Below, piece by piece: positions 1 through 8,400 of a stretch of 36,760 bases of DNA. The notes beneath the pieces are model-generated. The model was not told where the DNA came from and did no database searches. It saw only the letters and a program-made list of their open reading frames with translations. Positions within the stretch are counted from its first letter, which is position 1, and each line of letters starts with the position of its first letter. The stretch comes from Puniceibacterium antarcticum (GTDB taxonomy: Bacteria > Pseudomonadota > Alphaproteobacteria > Rhodobacterales > Rhodobacteraceae): the NCBI RefSeq assembly GCF_002760615.1, contig NZ_AWWI01000059.1:1-36760 (forward strand), written 5' to 3'. The translations under genes and the position numbers were made by a program.

Positions 1-23
1 TACCAGTAACTACAATGCATTAC

Positions 24-47
24 GCCCCGCCTTCCGCGGGGCTTTTT
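24..47 (+). terminator. Intrinsic terminator at the left edge
   Basis: A perfect 7-bp stem (gccccgc, 24-30, pairing with gcggggc, 36-42) with a 5-nt loop is followed directly by five T residues (43-47). This is the standard rho-independent layout for a plus-strand transcript entering from outside the window. The gene it ends is not visible. It lies opposite in direction to the HEPN gene that ends at 167, so it probably insulates the prophage edge from the flanking host gene. Confidence 0.7.
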
Positions 48-166
48 GCTGTCCAAAATCCCAGGACAACAATAGGTCAACAAAACAGGGCAAGTTGCGA
101 CAGGGCGGAAAAGATAACTTTCCGATTGAGAACACGCCGCACAACTCACAAAATGGGCACTGTTAG

Positions 167-925
167 TCACGTTCCGACAGGCGCGGCCTCAGCCGCGACA
201 GCGGGCACGAACTGAGGCGGTGCAACGGCGGCCAAGGTTTGGCCCAATGCCTTTGCGAAGCTTTCAAGCATGTCGATGTCGGTATTAATTTGTTCTGGGC
301 TGCTCGATTGCCCCAGTTTGAGTGCATGCGCGATGTTGTTTCTCCGCTCAAAGAAGTCTTCAATGTTGGTCAAAGTCTTTCCGTGGGCCTTTCCCGGCTC
401 TGATTCGCCAAATAAATCAAGAAGCGGCTGCTTGTCCGAACATTTTGTACATACATCACTAAGCCCACTTACCTTAAAAAGGCCGTTAATTTCTCTCGGG
501 CGCATATTGTTTTCGTTGTGAATAAGTTCTCGGTAAATATCCTTCGAAAGATCGCCTCTACAAAATTCATAGATCACAGAAAAGCGTGCTTGAGCCGCCA
601 CAAATACATCCCCGCCTTGGCCTTGCTTCATGTCAAATTTGATCTTCCCAAGTCCGTCCATGGTTCGCTTCCAGGCTGTGCCAACTAGGTCGTTTGGTAG
701 CTTTTCGAACTTCTCCACACCTGAAACTACAGCGCGCGCATATTCTCTCGCCATCTCGCGAATGAATTCTTCAAAGGTTGCTGCAACAAGAAGAGTCGCG
801 GAATTTGCGGCCGCGATACGCAATTTTGGCGGTTGTTTGGCATCTGAGAAGGTTGCAACCAGAGACCTTATCGCATCTAAATCTTCGACGAGCTCGTCGG
901 TGATTGCATCGAAGAGGGCGGCCAT
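167..925 (-). CDS. HEPN-family protein (MAE_28990/MAE_18760-like), partner of DUF262 protein
   Basis: This is a 252-aa soluble protein with no membrane segment. Near the C-terminus it carries R195-N-N-I-A-H200, an Rx4H signature with Asn after the Arg, the catalytic motif of HEPN ribonucleases. The motif sits after a helix-rich region (residues 1-70) and a C-x2-C pair (C159, C162). HEPN proteins of this type are usually RNases acting in toxin-antitoxin or anti-phage systems. It starts 4 nt after the stop of the DUF262 gene, so the two are co-transcribed and probably translationally coupled. Proteins of the MAE_28990/MAE_18760 group are repeatedly found beside DUF262 proteins. The Ala/Pro-rich tail (about 232-252) looks disordered. 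The family assignment rests on the motif, length and partner; RNase activity is inferred. Confidence 0.72.
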   Translation of the reverse strand: MAALFDAITDELVEDLDAIRSLVATFSDAKQPPKLRIAAANSATLLVAATFEEFIREMAREYARAVVSGVEKFEKLPNDLVGTAWKRTMDGLGKIKFDMKQGQGGDVFVAAQARFSVIYEFCRGDLSKDIYRELIHNENNMRPREINGLFKVSGLSDVCTKCSDKQPLLDLFGESEPGKAHGKTLTNIEDFFERRNNIAHALKLGQSSSPEQINTDIDMLESFAKALGQTLAAVAPPQFVPAVAAEAAPVGT

Positions 926-929
926 CTGA

Positions 930-2117
930 CTATTCCGGACGAAGGATTGACCGCATTAGCTCAATCCTCTGTTTAACAGCGTTAGCAGTATTGCCTTGAC
1001 CGGTTAAAATTGGAAGGCGATCTGGATCAGCCGCGGCCTCCACCATTCGACTGCGAACATTCATCCCGTCTGCTAAAATTTCTTCTCGTACGGCCCATGC
1101 TTGATTTACTGCAACCATCGACGCATCGTATATGGCGGCTGATATGCGCTCTCGCCCCTTTTCATCCGGCGGAAGAAGGAAAGGCTTCCCCTCAAATAGA
1201 CCGTGAAGGAATGTGAACCGTGCAATATATTCTTGCTTCAAGATATCCGCTTCCTCTTCAGAAATCTTTCTCTCCATCGCTCGATCCAGCATGGACTTCA
1301 TGGAGCCACGGATGTTCTCCTCTTCTCGCAGAGCAAAGTATCGGAGAACAAGCTGGCAGTCTGCCATACTGGAGTAGAGAGTGTTTTTCTGACGAGACGG
1401 GTTTTCATAATAATCATTCGGGTCAGTTTCGATATAAGGTGGAATATCAAATACTGACGTGAACAAATTATTACGCGTGAGTTCAATTACAATTCGATTG
1501 AACGGGCCAGGATTCAAAGCATTCCGAATTTCTTGAGGATTGAGTTTCGTTCCCCCAGTATTTAAACGATCAAAGATGAACCGCCGGATGTCCGTCATTG
1601 TCAGTCGGTTCGGTGACGCTTCTGCTTCACTTTCCAGTAGAAGCACAATTGCGGACAAACTCGAACGATCAAGCGCTCGTTTAATCCGAGGAGGGCAACG
1701 CGAGTAGCGAATGCCGTTCAGGGGTTTGAGCACCGGCAGCGATGTCAGAGCAAAATCGCCTGCCAAGAACTCTTTGACTGCATTTAAACGTTGCTGTCCG
1801 TCCATTACTTCGTAACGTGCGGCCTCACTTTCGTATAGAAAGACTGGCGGGACCGGGATATTGAGGAGCATCGATTCAATTAATTTAGATTTTTGCGCCG
1901 TCGACCAACGAAGGCGTCGCTGATATTCTGGTCGAATATTGAGCACTTCGCCCTTTTCGATCAGATCTCGAATTTGAGGTAGAAAGAAATTGTTCGTCTG
2001 ATAAACGATACGGAATGCATTCTTGGAGAAGAATTCGTCAGGGTCGATGGGTGGAACGTCCGCCACAATGACTTCCGGTGCGTCTTCAGGTTCGCCCATG
2101 ATAACTTCGACGCTCAT
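930..2117 (-). CDS. DUF262 (GmrSD N-terminal type) protein, candidate defence component
   Basis: A 395-aa protein whose N-terminal half matches DUF262. It has an IRPEYQRRLRW block (about 61-71), a KLIESMLLNIPVPPVFLYE block (about 78-96) and D106-G-Q-Q-R110, the ParB/sulfiredoxin-like core motif of this domain. In GmrSD type IV restriction enzymes DUF262 supplies the nucleotide-hydrolysing part and a DUF1524 HNH domain supplies the nuclease. Here no HNH domain is visible, and a HEPN protein is encoded immediately downstream instead. The start at 2117 is preceded by GGGAG at good spacing. The gene is AT-richer by eye than the phage structural genes and has its own candidate promoter, as expected for a lysogenically expressed cargo gene. 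Defence function is inferred from family and pairing. Confidence 0.8.
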   Translation of the reverse strand: MSVEVIMGEPEDAPEVIVADVPPIDPDEFFSKNAFRIVYQTNNFFLPQIRDLIEKGEVLNIRPEYQRRLRWSTAQKSKLIESMLLNIPVPPVFLYESEAARYEVMDGQQRLNAVKEFLAGDFALTSLPVLKPLNGIRYSRCPPRIKRALDRSSLSAIVLLLESEAEASPNRLTMTDIRRFIFDRLNTGGTKLNPQEIRNALNPGPFNRIVIELTRNNLFTSVFDIPPYIETDPNDYYENPSRQKNTLYSSMADCQLVLRYFALREEENIRGSMKSMLDRAMERKISEEEADILKQEYIARFTFLHGLFEGKPFLLPPDEKGRERISAAIYDASMVAVNQAWAVREEILADGMNVRSRMVEAAADPDRLPILTGQGNTANAVKQRIELMRSILRPE

Positions 2118-2145
2118 CTAAGCTCTCCCAATGTCGTGCTGACTT

Positions 2146-2174
2146 TTGATAGTGGCAGGGGATGCTTGCGCCAA
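2146..2174 (-). promoter_or_regulatory. Candidate sigma70-type promoter of the DUF262-HEPN pair
   Basis: On the minus strand, TTGGCG (2174-2169) and TATCAA (2151-2146) are separated by exactly 17 nt. Each matches 4 of 6 consensus bases, and the -10 box ends 28 nt upstream of the DUF262 start codon. It is the only pair with correct spacing that I found in the 122-bp gap between the holin and DUF262 genes. The match is modest, so this is a suggestion that the pair is expressed independently of the late operon. Confidence 0.35.
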
Positions 2175-2239
2175 GCAAGATTGCTTCGATCTACATGATC
2201 CTCTTGCCGCAGGGTTGAAATTGGGTTCCGCGCAGGCTT

Positions 2240-2407
2240 TTAGCGGCCGCGCTTGTCGGCGATCGACCAGATTACCGAGCTGATCGTCAGCAGCGCGCCG
2301 ATCACCGGCTCGACATCGGATGCCTCAATATAACCTTTGGCGACCAGTGCTGTGCCTGCGACGGTCAGAACTTGGCGGATCAAGGCGAGAATTGCAGGTT
2401 TCAGCAT
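2240..2407 (-). CDS. Putative phage holin (small two-helix membrane protein)
   Basis: A 55-aa hydrophobic protein with two predicted membrane segments (about residues 4-24 and 34-50) joined by a short acidic turn (EASDVEP), ending in a charged tail (DKRGR). Size, topology and position after the endolysin gene fit a small holin; it resembles the Pam3-gp28-type holins of alphaproteobacterial phages. I place the start at 2407 because AGGAG lies 6 nt upstream of that ATG; a longer reading from 2431 has no such site. The holin would form inner-membrane holes at the end of infection and release or activate the endolysin encoded just upstream. It is the last gene of the late operon; the next genes leftward are cargo. 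Confidence 0.7.
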   Translation of the reverse strand: MLKPAILALIRQVLTVAGTALVAKGYIEASDVEPVIGALLTISSVIWSIADKRGR

Positions 2408-2420
2408 GATGGTCTCCTGT

Positions 2421-3074
2421 TCAGATTTCATTGGTGGTTGTGAGGAATTCGCCCGGCTTCATCGTCGACAGGCGCTGCAGGCGGGGCGGGTAGGTTGCTG
2501 GCCAGCGCGCGCCGAGGAGGCGGGACTTGACGATCCGGGCGATGGTGACGGCGTCGGATTGGTTGCTGCCCAGCACGTAGAAATGCGCGTCGTCCTGGCC
2601 GACGGCGAAACCGACGTGGCCACCAGACCCGCGCTCGAAGATCAGCACAGCGCCGATGATCGGCTGCACCTCTCGGCCAAACAGCAACCAATTCCGTGCC
2701 CAGTAGGGGTTGGTGCCCAGCGCGCCCAGGAGCGGCTCGTCGGGCAGGGCCATGCGGATGCATGTCTCCACGAAGTCCCCGCACCACGGGTTCTTCGACG
2801 GATCGCCCAGCGACCGGCCGTCGCGTTTCAGCCAGTCCATCAGCCAGGAGCGGTCGCGGGCCTCGTGACGGCCGAGGGCAGATTTCGCCTCGGTGATCCA
2901 AGGCAGCGGGCCCGGCGGCGCCACGGACGCCGCGCGGCCATTGGCGGCCAGTAGCGCTTTCATCGCTCTGACGGTCCGTAGGCCCCAGAGGCCGTCGATG
3001 GCGCCGGGGGAATGGCCGAGCTTGTCCAGCCCGCTCTGGATCAGGCGGAGGGGATCGCGGGTGTCGGTATTCAT
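2421..3074 (-). CDS. Endolysin, TIGR02594/NlpC-P60-like with peptidoglycan-binding N-terminus
   Basis: A 217-aa protein. Residues about 8-47 (LIQSGLDKLGHSPGAIDGLWG and following) form a peptidoglycan-binding repeat. Residues about 58-190 form a CHAP/NlpC-P60-like cysteine peptidase domain of the TIGR02594 type, with PWCGDFVETC (nucleophile C98) and GGHVGFAVG (H153). It should cleave peptide bonds in peptidoglycan to release progeny. There is no N-terminal signal or membrane anchor, so export would depend on the holin encoded immediately downstream. A strong intrinsic terminator lies between this gene and the membrane-protein gene upstream, so the endolysin-holin pair may have its own promoter or rely on antitermination. 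Confidence 0.83.
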   Translation of the reverse strand: MNTDTRDPLRLIQSGLDKLGHSPGAIDGLWGLRTVRAMKALLAANGRAASVAPPGPLPWITEAKSALGRHEARDRSWLMDWLKRDGRSLGDPSKNPWCGDFVETCIRMALPDEPLLGALGTNPYWARNWLLFGREVQPIIGAVLIFERGSGGHVGFAVGQDDAHFYVLGSNQSDAVTIARIVKSRLLGARWPATYPPRLQRLSTMKPGEFLTTTNEI

Positions 3075-3106
3075 GGGGTGGCTCCTTTCGCCCGTCGCCG
3101 GGCATG

Positions 3107-3125
3107 AAAAAACCCGCCTTGCGGG
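3107..3125 (-). terminator. Intrinsic terminator inside the lysis module
   Basis: Read on the minus strand, CCCGC (3125-3121), a 3-nt loop and GCGGG (3117-3113) are followed by six T residues (3112-3107). It lies between the small membrane-protein gene (ends 3161) and the endolysin start (3074). It would stop late-operon transcription before the lysis genes unless antitermination or read-through occurs. Confidence 0.7.
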
Positions 3126-3160
3126 CGGATGCGGGGTGGATCGGATTGTTGGTCGCGTGG

Positions 3161-3469
3161 TCAGTCGGTGCGGCCGCGCTGGAAAGCCTCAAACATCAGA
3201 TCGCGCATCGCCCGGATGTCTGTTTCGATACGTTCCAGCCGGTCGGCATCGTCGTCGCGATCCTCGGTCCGCTGGCGATCGGCACGGTCACGTTCGGCCT
3301 CAAGTTCCCGGTCGAGCCGAGCCAGCATGGCATCGTTGGTGAAGGCTTTGCGCGTGACAGCGGCGAGCAAGGCGATCGTGCCGCCAACCAGTGTTGTGAT
3401 CGCGGCGGTGATTCCGTGGTCGCGGAGGGCTGCGCCCACCTCCTGCAGAAACGTGGTTCGGTCATTCAT
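3161..3469 (-). CDS. Small membrane protein with coiled coil (lysis-associated, spanin- or holin-like)
   Basis: A 102-aa protein with one membrane segment (about residues 20-40, ITAAITTLVGGTIALLAAV) followed by a highly charged coiled-coil region (about 48-95, rich in E, R and D). This N-terminal anchor plus coiled-coil layout is seen in inner-membrane spanin subunits and in some accessory holins, and the gene sits directly before the endolysin. No partner outer-membrane lipoprotein is visible. The start at 3469 has GGAA at normal spacing, 11 nt downstream of the tail-fibre stop. The lysis role is inferred from position and topology; I do not recognise a named family. Confidence 0.6.
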   Translation of the reverse strand: MNDRTTFLQEVGAALRDHGITAAITTLVGGTIALLAAVTRKAFTNDAMLARLDRELEAERDRADRQRTEDRDDDADRLERIETDIRAMRDLMFEAFQRGRTD

Positions 3470-3479
3470 TGGGTTTCCT

Positions 3480-5408
3480 TCAGTAATCGGTTTCGACGTA
3501 AAGGCCGGAGCAGTCGTAGGCGACAGCCGCCGCAGTGGCGCCTGTGTTCAGGTAGAGGCGGGGCGAAAGGAACTGCGTGCTGGCGGGCAGATCGGCGGTG
3601 ATTTCGGCCTCGAACACCGCTCCGGAAACCTCATTGACCAGCCGAACCCAGACCGAGGCGGCATTCGGGGCCGCGGCGATATAGAGCGTCAGCACCCCGC
3701 CGGTCGCGATGGCAAAGTTGGCGCCCATGTCGGTCAGGGTCGGTGTGCCGGTGCCGTCATTGGCAACCATCTGCCAGTTGGCATGGGTGCCGCGCTGAAA
3801 GCCGATGCCGACGCAGTTCAGCACGGTGGCCAGTGTCAGTGTGGTGGCCAGCGCTGCGGTGGAGCCATAGAGGCCGAAGAAGCCCATTCCGGTGGCTTGT
3901 AGGGTGGTGAGCGAAAGCCGGGTCACGAAGGTCCAGCCACCGAGGCCCGCGGCATTGCCACGCCAGCAGGCCCAGCCCGCCGATCGCTGTTCTGCGACTG
4001 AATCCACCACTGCGGCCGAGGTCAGGCGCCAGCGGCGCATGCTGGCGGCAAGGTTGGTGGCGGCCAGCGTCGGGTGCGAAACCGTGCCGACGGAGGTAAT
4101 CGGCAGCCCTTCGGTGGTGATCGTGGTAGTGACCGACGGCGACCAGTTCGCAATCCGGTTCACCCCGAAATGCGGCTGCAGCGGGAAATCCCGGCCGGAT
4201 GGGCGCATGACGTCGACCCAAGGCGCGCCTGCCCGGTTGCGGGCATAGACGGCGATCTTGCCACTCGGCGGTGGCGAAGGGGCTGCGGCCAGCCCGGGCA
4301 GGATGGTGGGCTGCGGCAGTTCGACCTGACCGTTGCTGCGGTCGATCGTGATGGCCTCATAGAAAGCCGAGCCGTCCGGGCTGACTTTGAAGCCGAAGTT
4401 GTCACTGCCGAGCAACCCGATCAGCGCCCGCGCGGAAAACCCGGTCTTGAAGGCGAAGCCCGCATCATTGGCGGGGGCGGCCTTGTTGACGGTCGCCTCG
4501 ATACCGGCTCCGGCATTGTTGAAGAGCATGGCCGGGGTGTTGACCGACAGGCGGTTGTAGCTGTCGGCGGTGGCGCCACCGAGCCCGAGGAGCTGGGCGG
4601 TCAGGTTCGCCTGTGGCATGCCGACCTGCGTGACCGCATTGGCAAAGGTGACCGTCGGCGTATTTACCACCGTCGTGCCGCCCGCGCCTGCTGCGGTTGG
4701 GCCGATGTTTACGACGGTGGTCGATCCTGATGCGCCACCGGTGCCGAGGTTGACGGTCTTTGTGATGCCGGTTGTGGTAGCCCCGGTGCCCAGCCCATAG
4801 GTCGCGGTCGTCGTGGCTGTGCCGATTGTGGCGGCTGCGGCCGAGACCGTGACGGTTCCCGATGCTGTCAGCGTGCCCGAGAAAGTCTTGTTGCCGGTAA
4901 AGGTCTGGGTGCCCGCCAAGATCGCCAATTCGCTGGTGGTGTTGGGCAGGGTGAAGGTCCGGGTCGTGCCGGTGGTGATGCCCGAGAGTTCGAACGTCGC
5001 CTTCTTGGTGGGATCGGCGTCATCGGTCAGGGTGAAGGCGACATCAGCCACGCCCGCGGCAAGCAGCGCACCGATGAGCGAAATCCACGATCCCGCGCTG
5101 AAGATCAGCGACGACAAGGTGGCTTCGTTCCAGGCGAGCCAGCCATCCTTCGGGACATAGAACACCCAGGCCCCGTCCTGCCAGGCAGCGATCTGCGTCG
5201 CCCGCCCGGCCCATAGACCGGTGGGCGCTGGCCCGACGATCCAGCGCTGGCCGTCGGCTGGGGCGCCTGGTGGGGCGGACAGGGCAGCACTCTTGACCGC
5301 GATTTGCACCAGCACATCGAGAAACCGCAGGCCCTCGTTCACCGTGACATGCTTCTGCGATTGGCTGGCCCCGAGATAGGGCAGCGCAAGGTTCGTGGAT
5401 TGGCTCAT
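3480..5408 (-). CDS. DUF2793 tail fibre / receptor-binding protein
   Basis: A 642-aa protein. Residues about 1-100 (STNLALPYLGASQSQKHVTV, then GLWAGRATQIAAWQDGAWVF) are the DUF2793 domain found in tail proteins of Rhodobacterales phages. Residues about 120-270 are low-complexity Thr/Gly/Ala/Val repeats (TATTTATYGLGTGATTTG and similar), typical of a trimeric beta-structured shaft. A middle region (about 290-400) and a distal C-terminal domain (about 430-642, ending in YDCSGLYVETDY) would be the receptor-binding part. The gene follows the baseplate hub gene, the usual place for a host-range protein. A relic of the C-terminus of a related gene lies at 35145-35240. Confidence 0.78.
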   Translation of the reverse strand: MSQSTNLALPYLGASQSQKHVTVNEGLRFLDVLVQIAVKSAALSAPPGAPADGQRWIVGPAPTGLWAGRATQIAAWQDGAWVFYVPKDGWLAWNEATLSSLIFSAGSWISLIGALLAAGVADVAFTLTDDADPTKKATFELSGITTGTTRTFTLPNTTSELAILAGTQTFTGNKTFSGTLTASGTVTVSAAAATIGTATTTATYGLGTGATTTGITKTVNLGTGGASGSTTVVNIGPTAAGAGGTTVVNTPTVTFANAVTQVGMPQANLTAQLLGLGGATADSYNRLSVNTPAMLFNNAGAGIEATVNKAAPANDAGFAFKTGFSARALIGLLGSDNFGFKVSPDGSAFYEAITIDRSNGQVELPQPTILPGLAAAPSPPPSGKIAVYARNRAGAPWVDVMRPSGRDFPLQPHFGVNRIANWSPSVTTTITTEGLPITSVGTVSHPTLAATNLAASMRRWRLTSAAVVDSVAEQRSAGWACWRGNAAGLGGWTFVTRLSLTTLQATGMGFFGLYGSTAALATTLTLATVLNCVGIGFQRGTHANWQMVANDGTGTPTLTDMGANFAIATGGVLTLYIAAAPNAASVWVRLVNEVSGAVFEAEITADLPASTQFLSPRLYLNTGATAAAVAYDCSGLYVETDY

Positions 5409-5440
5409 GCCAATGCCTCCAAGGGTTCAAGGTGTAAGGA

Positions 5441-8400
5441 TCAGACGAGGGCCTCGGCGGCGCTTCCGCGGCCCAGCGCGCCGATCTGATAGACGCGAAA
5501 GCGCAGGGTGGTGATTGGCCCGCCGAAATCGGTGGCCATCATCGCGGCGGTGTAGACAAAAGAGGGCGCAGCAAGGCCGGACACCGTCCGCACCACCGCG
5601 GCGCCGTTCAGGATTTCCAGATCATAGGCTTCCGTGGTCTCGCCGAGCGGCACATCGACCAGCACCCAGCTGTCGCCGTTGCTGGCCCGCGTGCGCCGCA
5701 GCCACGTCAGCAGCACGTCGCCCCCGGGCTGTGGCGCCCCACGCAGCTGCGCCGGGCTGAACGGGCGCAGGCCGCGGCCCGAAGGCGTGAACGCCAGTTG
5801 CAGGTTCAGCGGGTCAGCCGCCGCGACCGTCGACGGGCTGATCCGCCAGTTGGCGGGCAGGCCGACATCGCTTTCCCCGATCGCGACCGGCACCACAGCG
5901 CTGTTCAGCACCACCACCCGCGACCCGGCCGGGGCCGGATTGGCGATGGCATCTTCTGTTCCGAACTGGCCACGCAGCAGATGGGTCAGTTTCCAGCGCC
6001 CGGGACTTTGCAGCGCAGCGGTGCCGAACTGGATGATCTCCCAGATGCCGGGCCCAGTCTCGATTGCCAGCGGGTTGCCTCCCGCAAGCAAAGCCTCGTT
6101 GTCGAGGCTACTGAAGGTGCCCGACGCCACATCCACCCAAAGCTCGTTGCCATCATCAAAGCGCCAGACCGGCCCGGCGTAGAAATCAAACGCCAGCGTG
6201 CCGAGCCTGGCGGGCTGCCCGACTGTGCCCAGCGCCGTGAAACCATCACTGGACGGGCTGCGCCAGATCAGCGCCGATCCATACCAGGGCGCTGCGAACA
6301 CCGCGGCATAGGGGCGATGGGCCGGGATATCATCGGCCAGCTGCGGCAGGTTCATCAGGATTGCCGCCGGTGGCCCGAACACTGTCGGCGCGATAAAGGC
6401 CGGGGTGCGTTCCGGGCCCGGTGGCAGATCATAGAGGGTCTGGTCGGTGCGCTTGGCCTCGATCCAGCGCGCGCCGCCATCAGTGATCCGGGCCAGAACA
6501 TAGTCAGGCGTCCGGCCGTCATGTTCGAGGCGGATCACGTCGGTCGGGTCCAGCGCCAGGCGCGAGGGCGGCAAAGCGAAAGCCGCATCCTCCCGGCCGA
6601 CCCATTCCTCATAAAGTGCTCGGCGGGCGGCGCGGTCCGCCAGGGCGGCGGGATAGACGATCGGGAACTGTTCGGTGCGCACCCGGGCAGTGTCGACCGT
6701 GATGCGCCGGGCCTCAACCGACAGCGAGCCGTAATCCTCGTCGGGCATCAGCAACCGCCACTTCAGGGCCCGGGGCAGTTCGGTTTCCTGCGCCCGGGTG
6801 AAGCTGATGTCCTCCGCGTTCCGATCGGTGATCACCAGAGTATCGGCGGCGATCTGGGCCACGGCAGAGCGACCCCGTGGGACGAAGCGCAACTGCCCGC
6901 CGGTTTCGACGACATCAAATCCGTAGAATTGTGCCAAGGGTGCGATGGAGGCGCGGGCGCTCTCGATGGCGGTGATCGCGTAACCGGGGACGGTGGCCGC
7001 CAGTTGCGTGACATCGATCAGGTCCAGCGGCACGCCACCGGTCTGGCACAACTCCCGGACCAGTTCCGCCAAACCGCAGCCGCCGATCCGGCCAGTCAGC
7101 CAATGCCCAAGGCGATAGTTGTCGATGTCGGACCAGACGTCGGAGCGCACCGGGAAGGCCGGGTAGGGCCGGGCGTCCCATGTCCAGATGGCGATCTCAG
7201 TAGTGTCGATCATCCGGCCTGCGTAAAGGCCGGAGGCGGGGTTCTTGGCCGGGTTGTTCCAGTAGGGGTAGAGCGCCTCGATGTAGCGACGCTGCACGAG
7301 GTCATCCTGATAACCCCGCGAAAAGTAGGGGAGGAAGGATTCCGAGGATTTGGGATCATAGAACACATTCGGCTGATTGGTACCGCGATCTACGGCGGGC
7401 GCCCCGGCTTCGGTGAAGCGGACCCGTTTCGATTGCGGCACCCATGCGGTCGGCGATCCGCTCTGCACCCCGCCGGGTCGGTTGAAGTGCTGGTTCAGCC
7501 ACCAGCTGCGGATATCCTTGGTCCGAAATACCCATGGCTTGCCATAGGCGCCGTCGGTGACCGGGGTCCGCAACTGCGCCGCGCGATCGGCATCCGAAGC
7601 ATAGAACCAATCGAACCCTTCGCCGCCCTCGATGTTCGATTGCAGATAGGGCAGATCATAGATCGCGGGCCAGCCTGCCAGGGCATCGAGATGCTGATCG
7701 CCGTCGCGCCAGTCCGACAGCGGCATATAATTGTCGATGCCAACAAAGTCGGTGTTGGCATCGGCCCAGAGCGGATCGAGGTGAAAGAACAAATCATTGG
7801 TGCCGTCCTGCGGCTGGTGGCCGAAATATTCCGACCAGTCGGCCGCGTAGCTGAGCTTGGTGCCCGCGCCCAAGACCGACCGGCATGCGGCGGCCAGACT
7901 CTGCAAAGCTGTGACAGCTGGATAGGTGGTGGCGCCCGATCGGATCTGGGTCAGCCCGCGCAACTCGCTGCCAATCAGGAAGGCATCGACGCCCCCGGCC
8001 GCCACGCAGAGGTGGGCATAATGCAGCATCATCCGCCGCAGGCCCCAGTCGGAGGGCGATCCGGTCCATGTCACCGACGTGCCCGACACCGCGAAATTGC
8101 CAGGCACCGCCGCCCCAAAGAACGCCGACACCTGACTGGCCGCTGCCGCCGTTTTGTCGACCGTGCCCGCGAAGCCCGCAGCGGGCGAACAGGTGATCCG
8201 GCCCCGCCAGGGATATTTCGGCTGGCCCGATGCTGCGGCATTGTTCGAATAGGGATTCGGCAGCGTGTTGGCTTCGGCCACATCCATCAGCAGAAACGGA
8301 TAGAACGTCACCCGGAAGCCGCGCGCCTTCAGTTCCTGAATGGCCTGCACGACCGAGAAGTCGCTGGGCGTGCCGCCATAGGCCGGGCTGCCGCTGATTT

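Noticed and set aside
4700-4950. Repetitive Thr/Gly-coding stretch as a possible tandem repeat or CRISPR array
   Set aside because: Repeats are short, irregular and in frame within the DUF2793 tail-fibre gene; this is ordinary fibre-shaft low complexity. No CRISPR array was seen anywhere.
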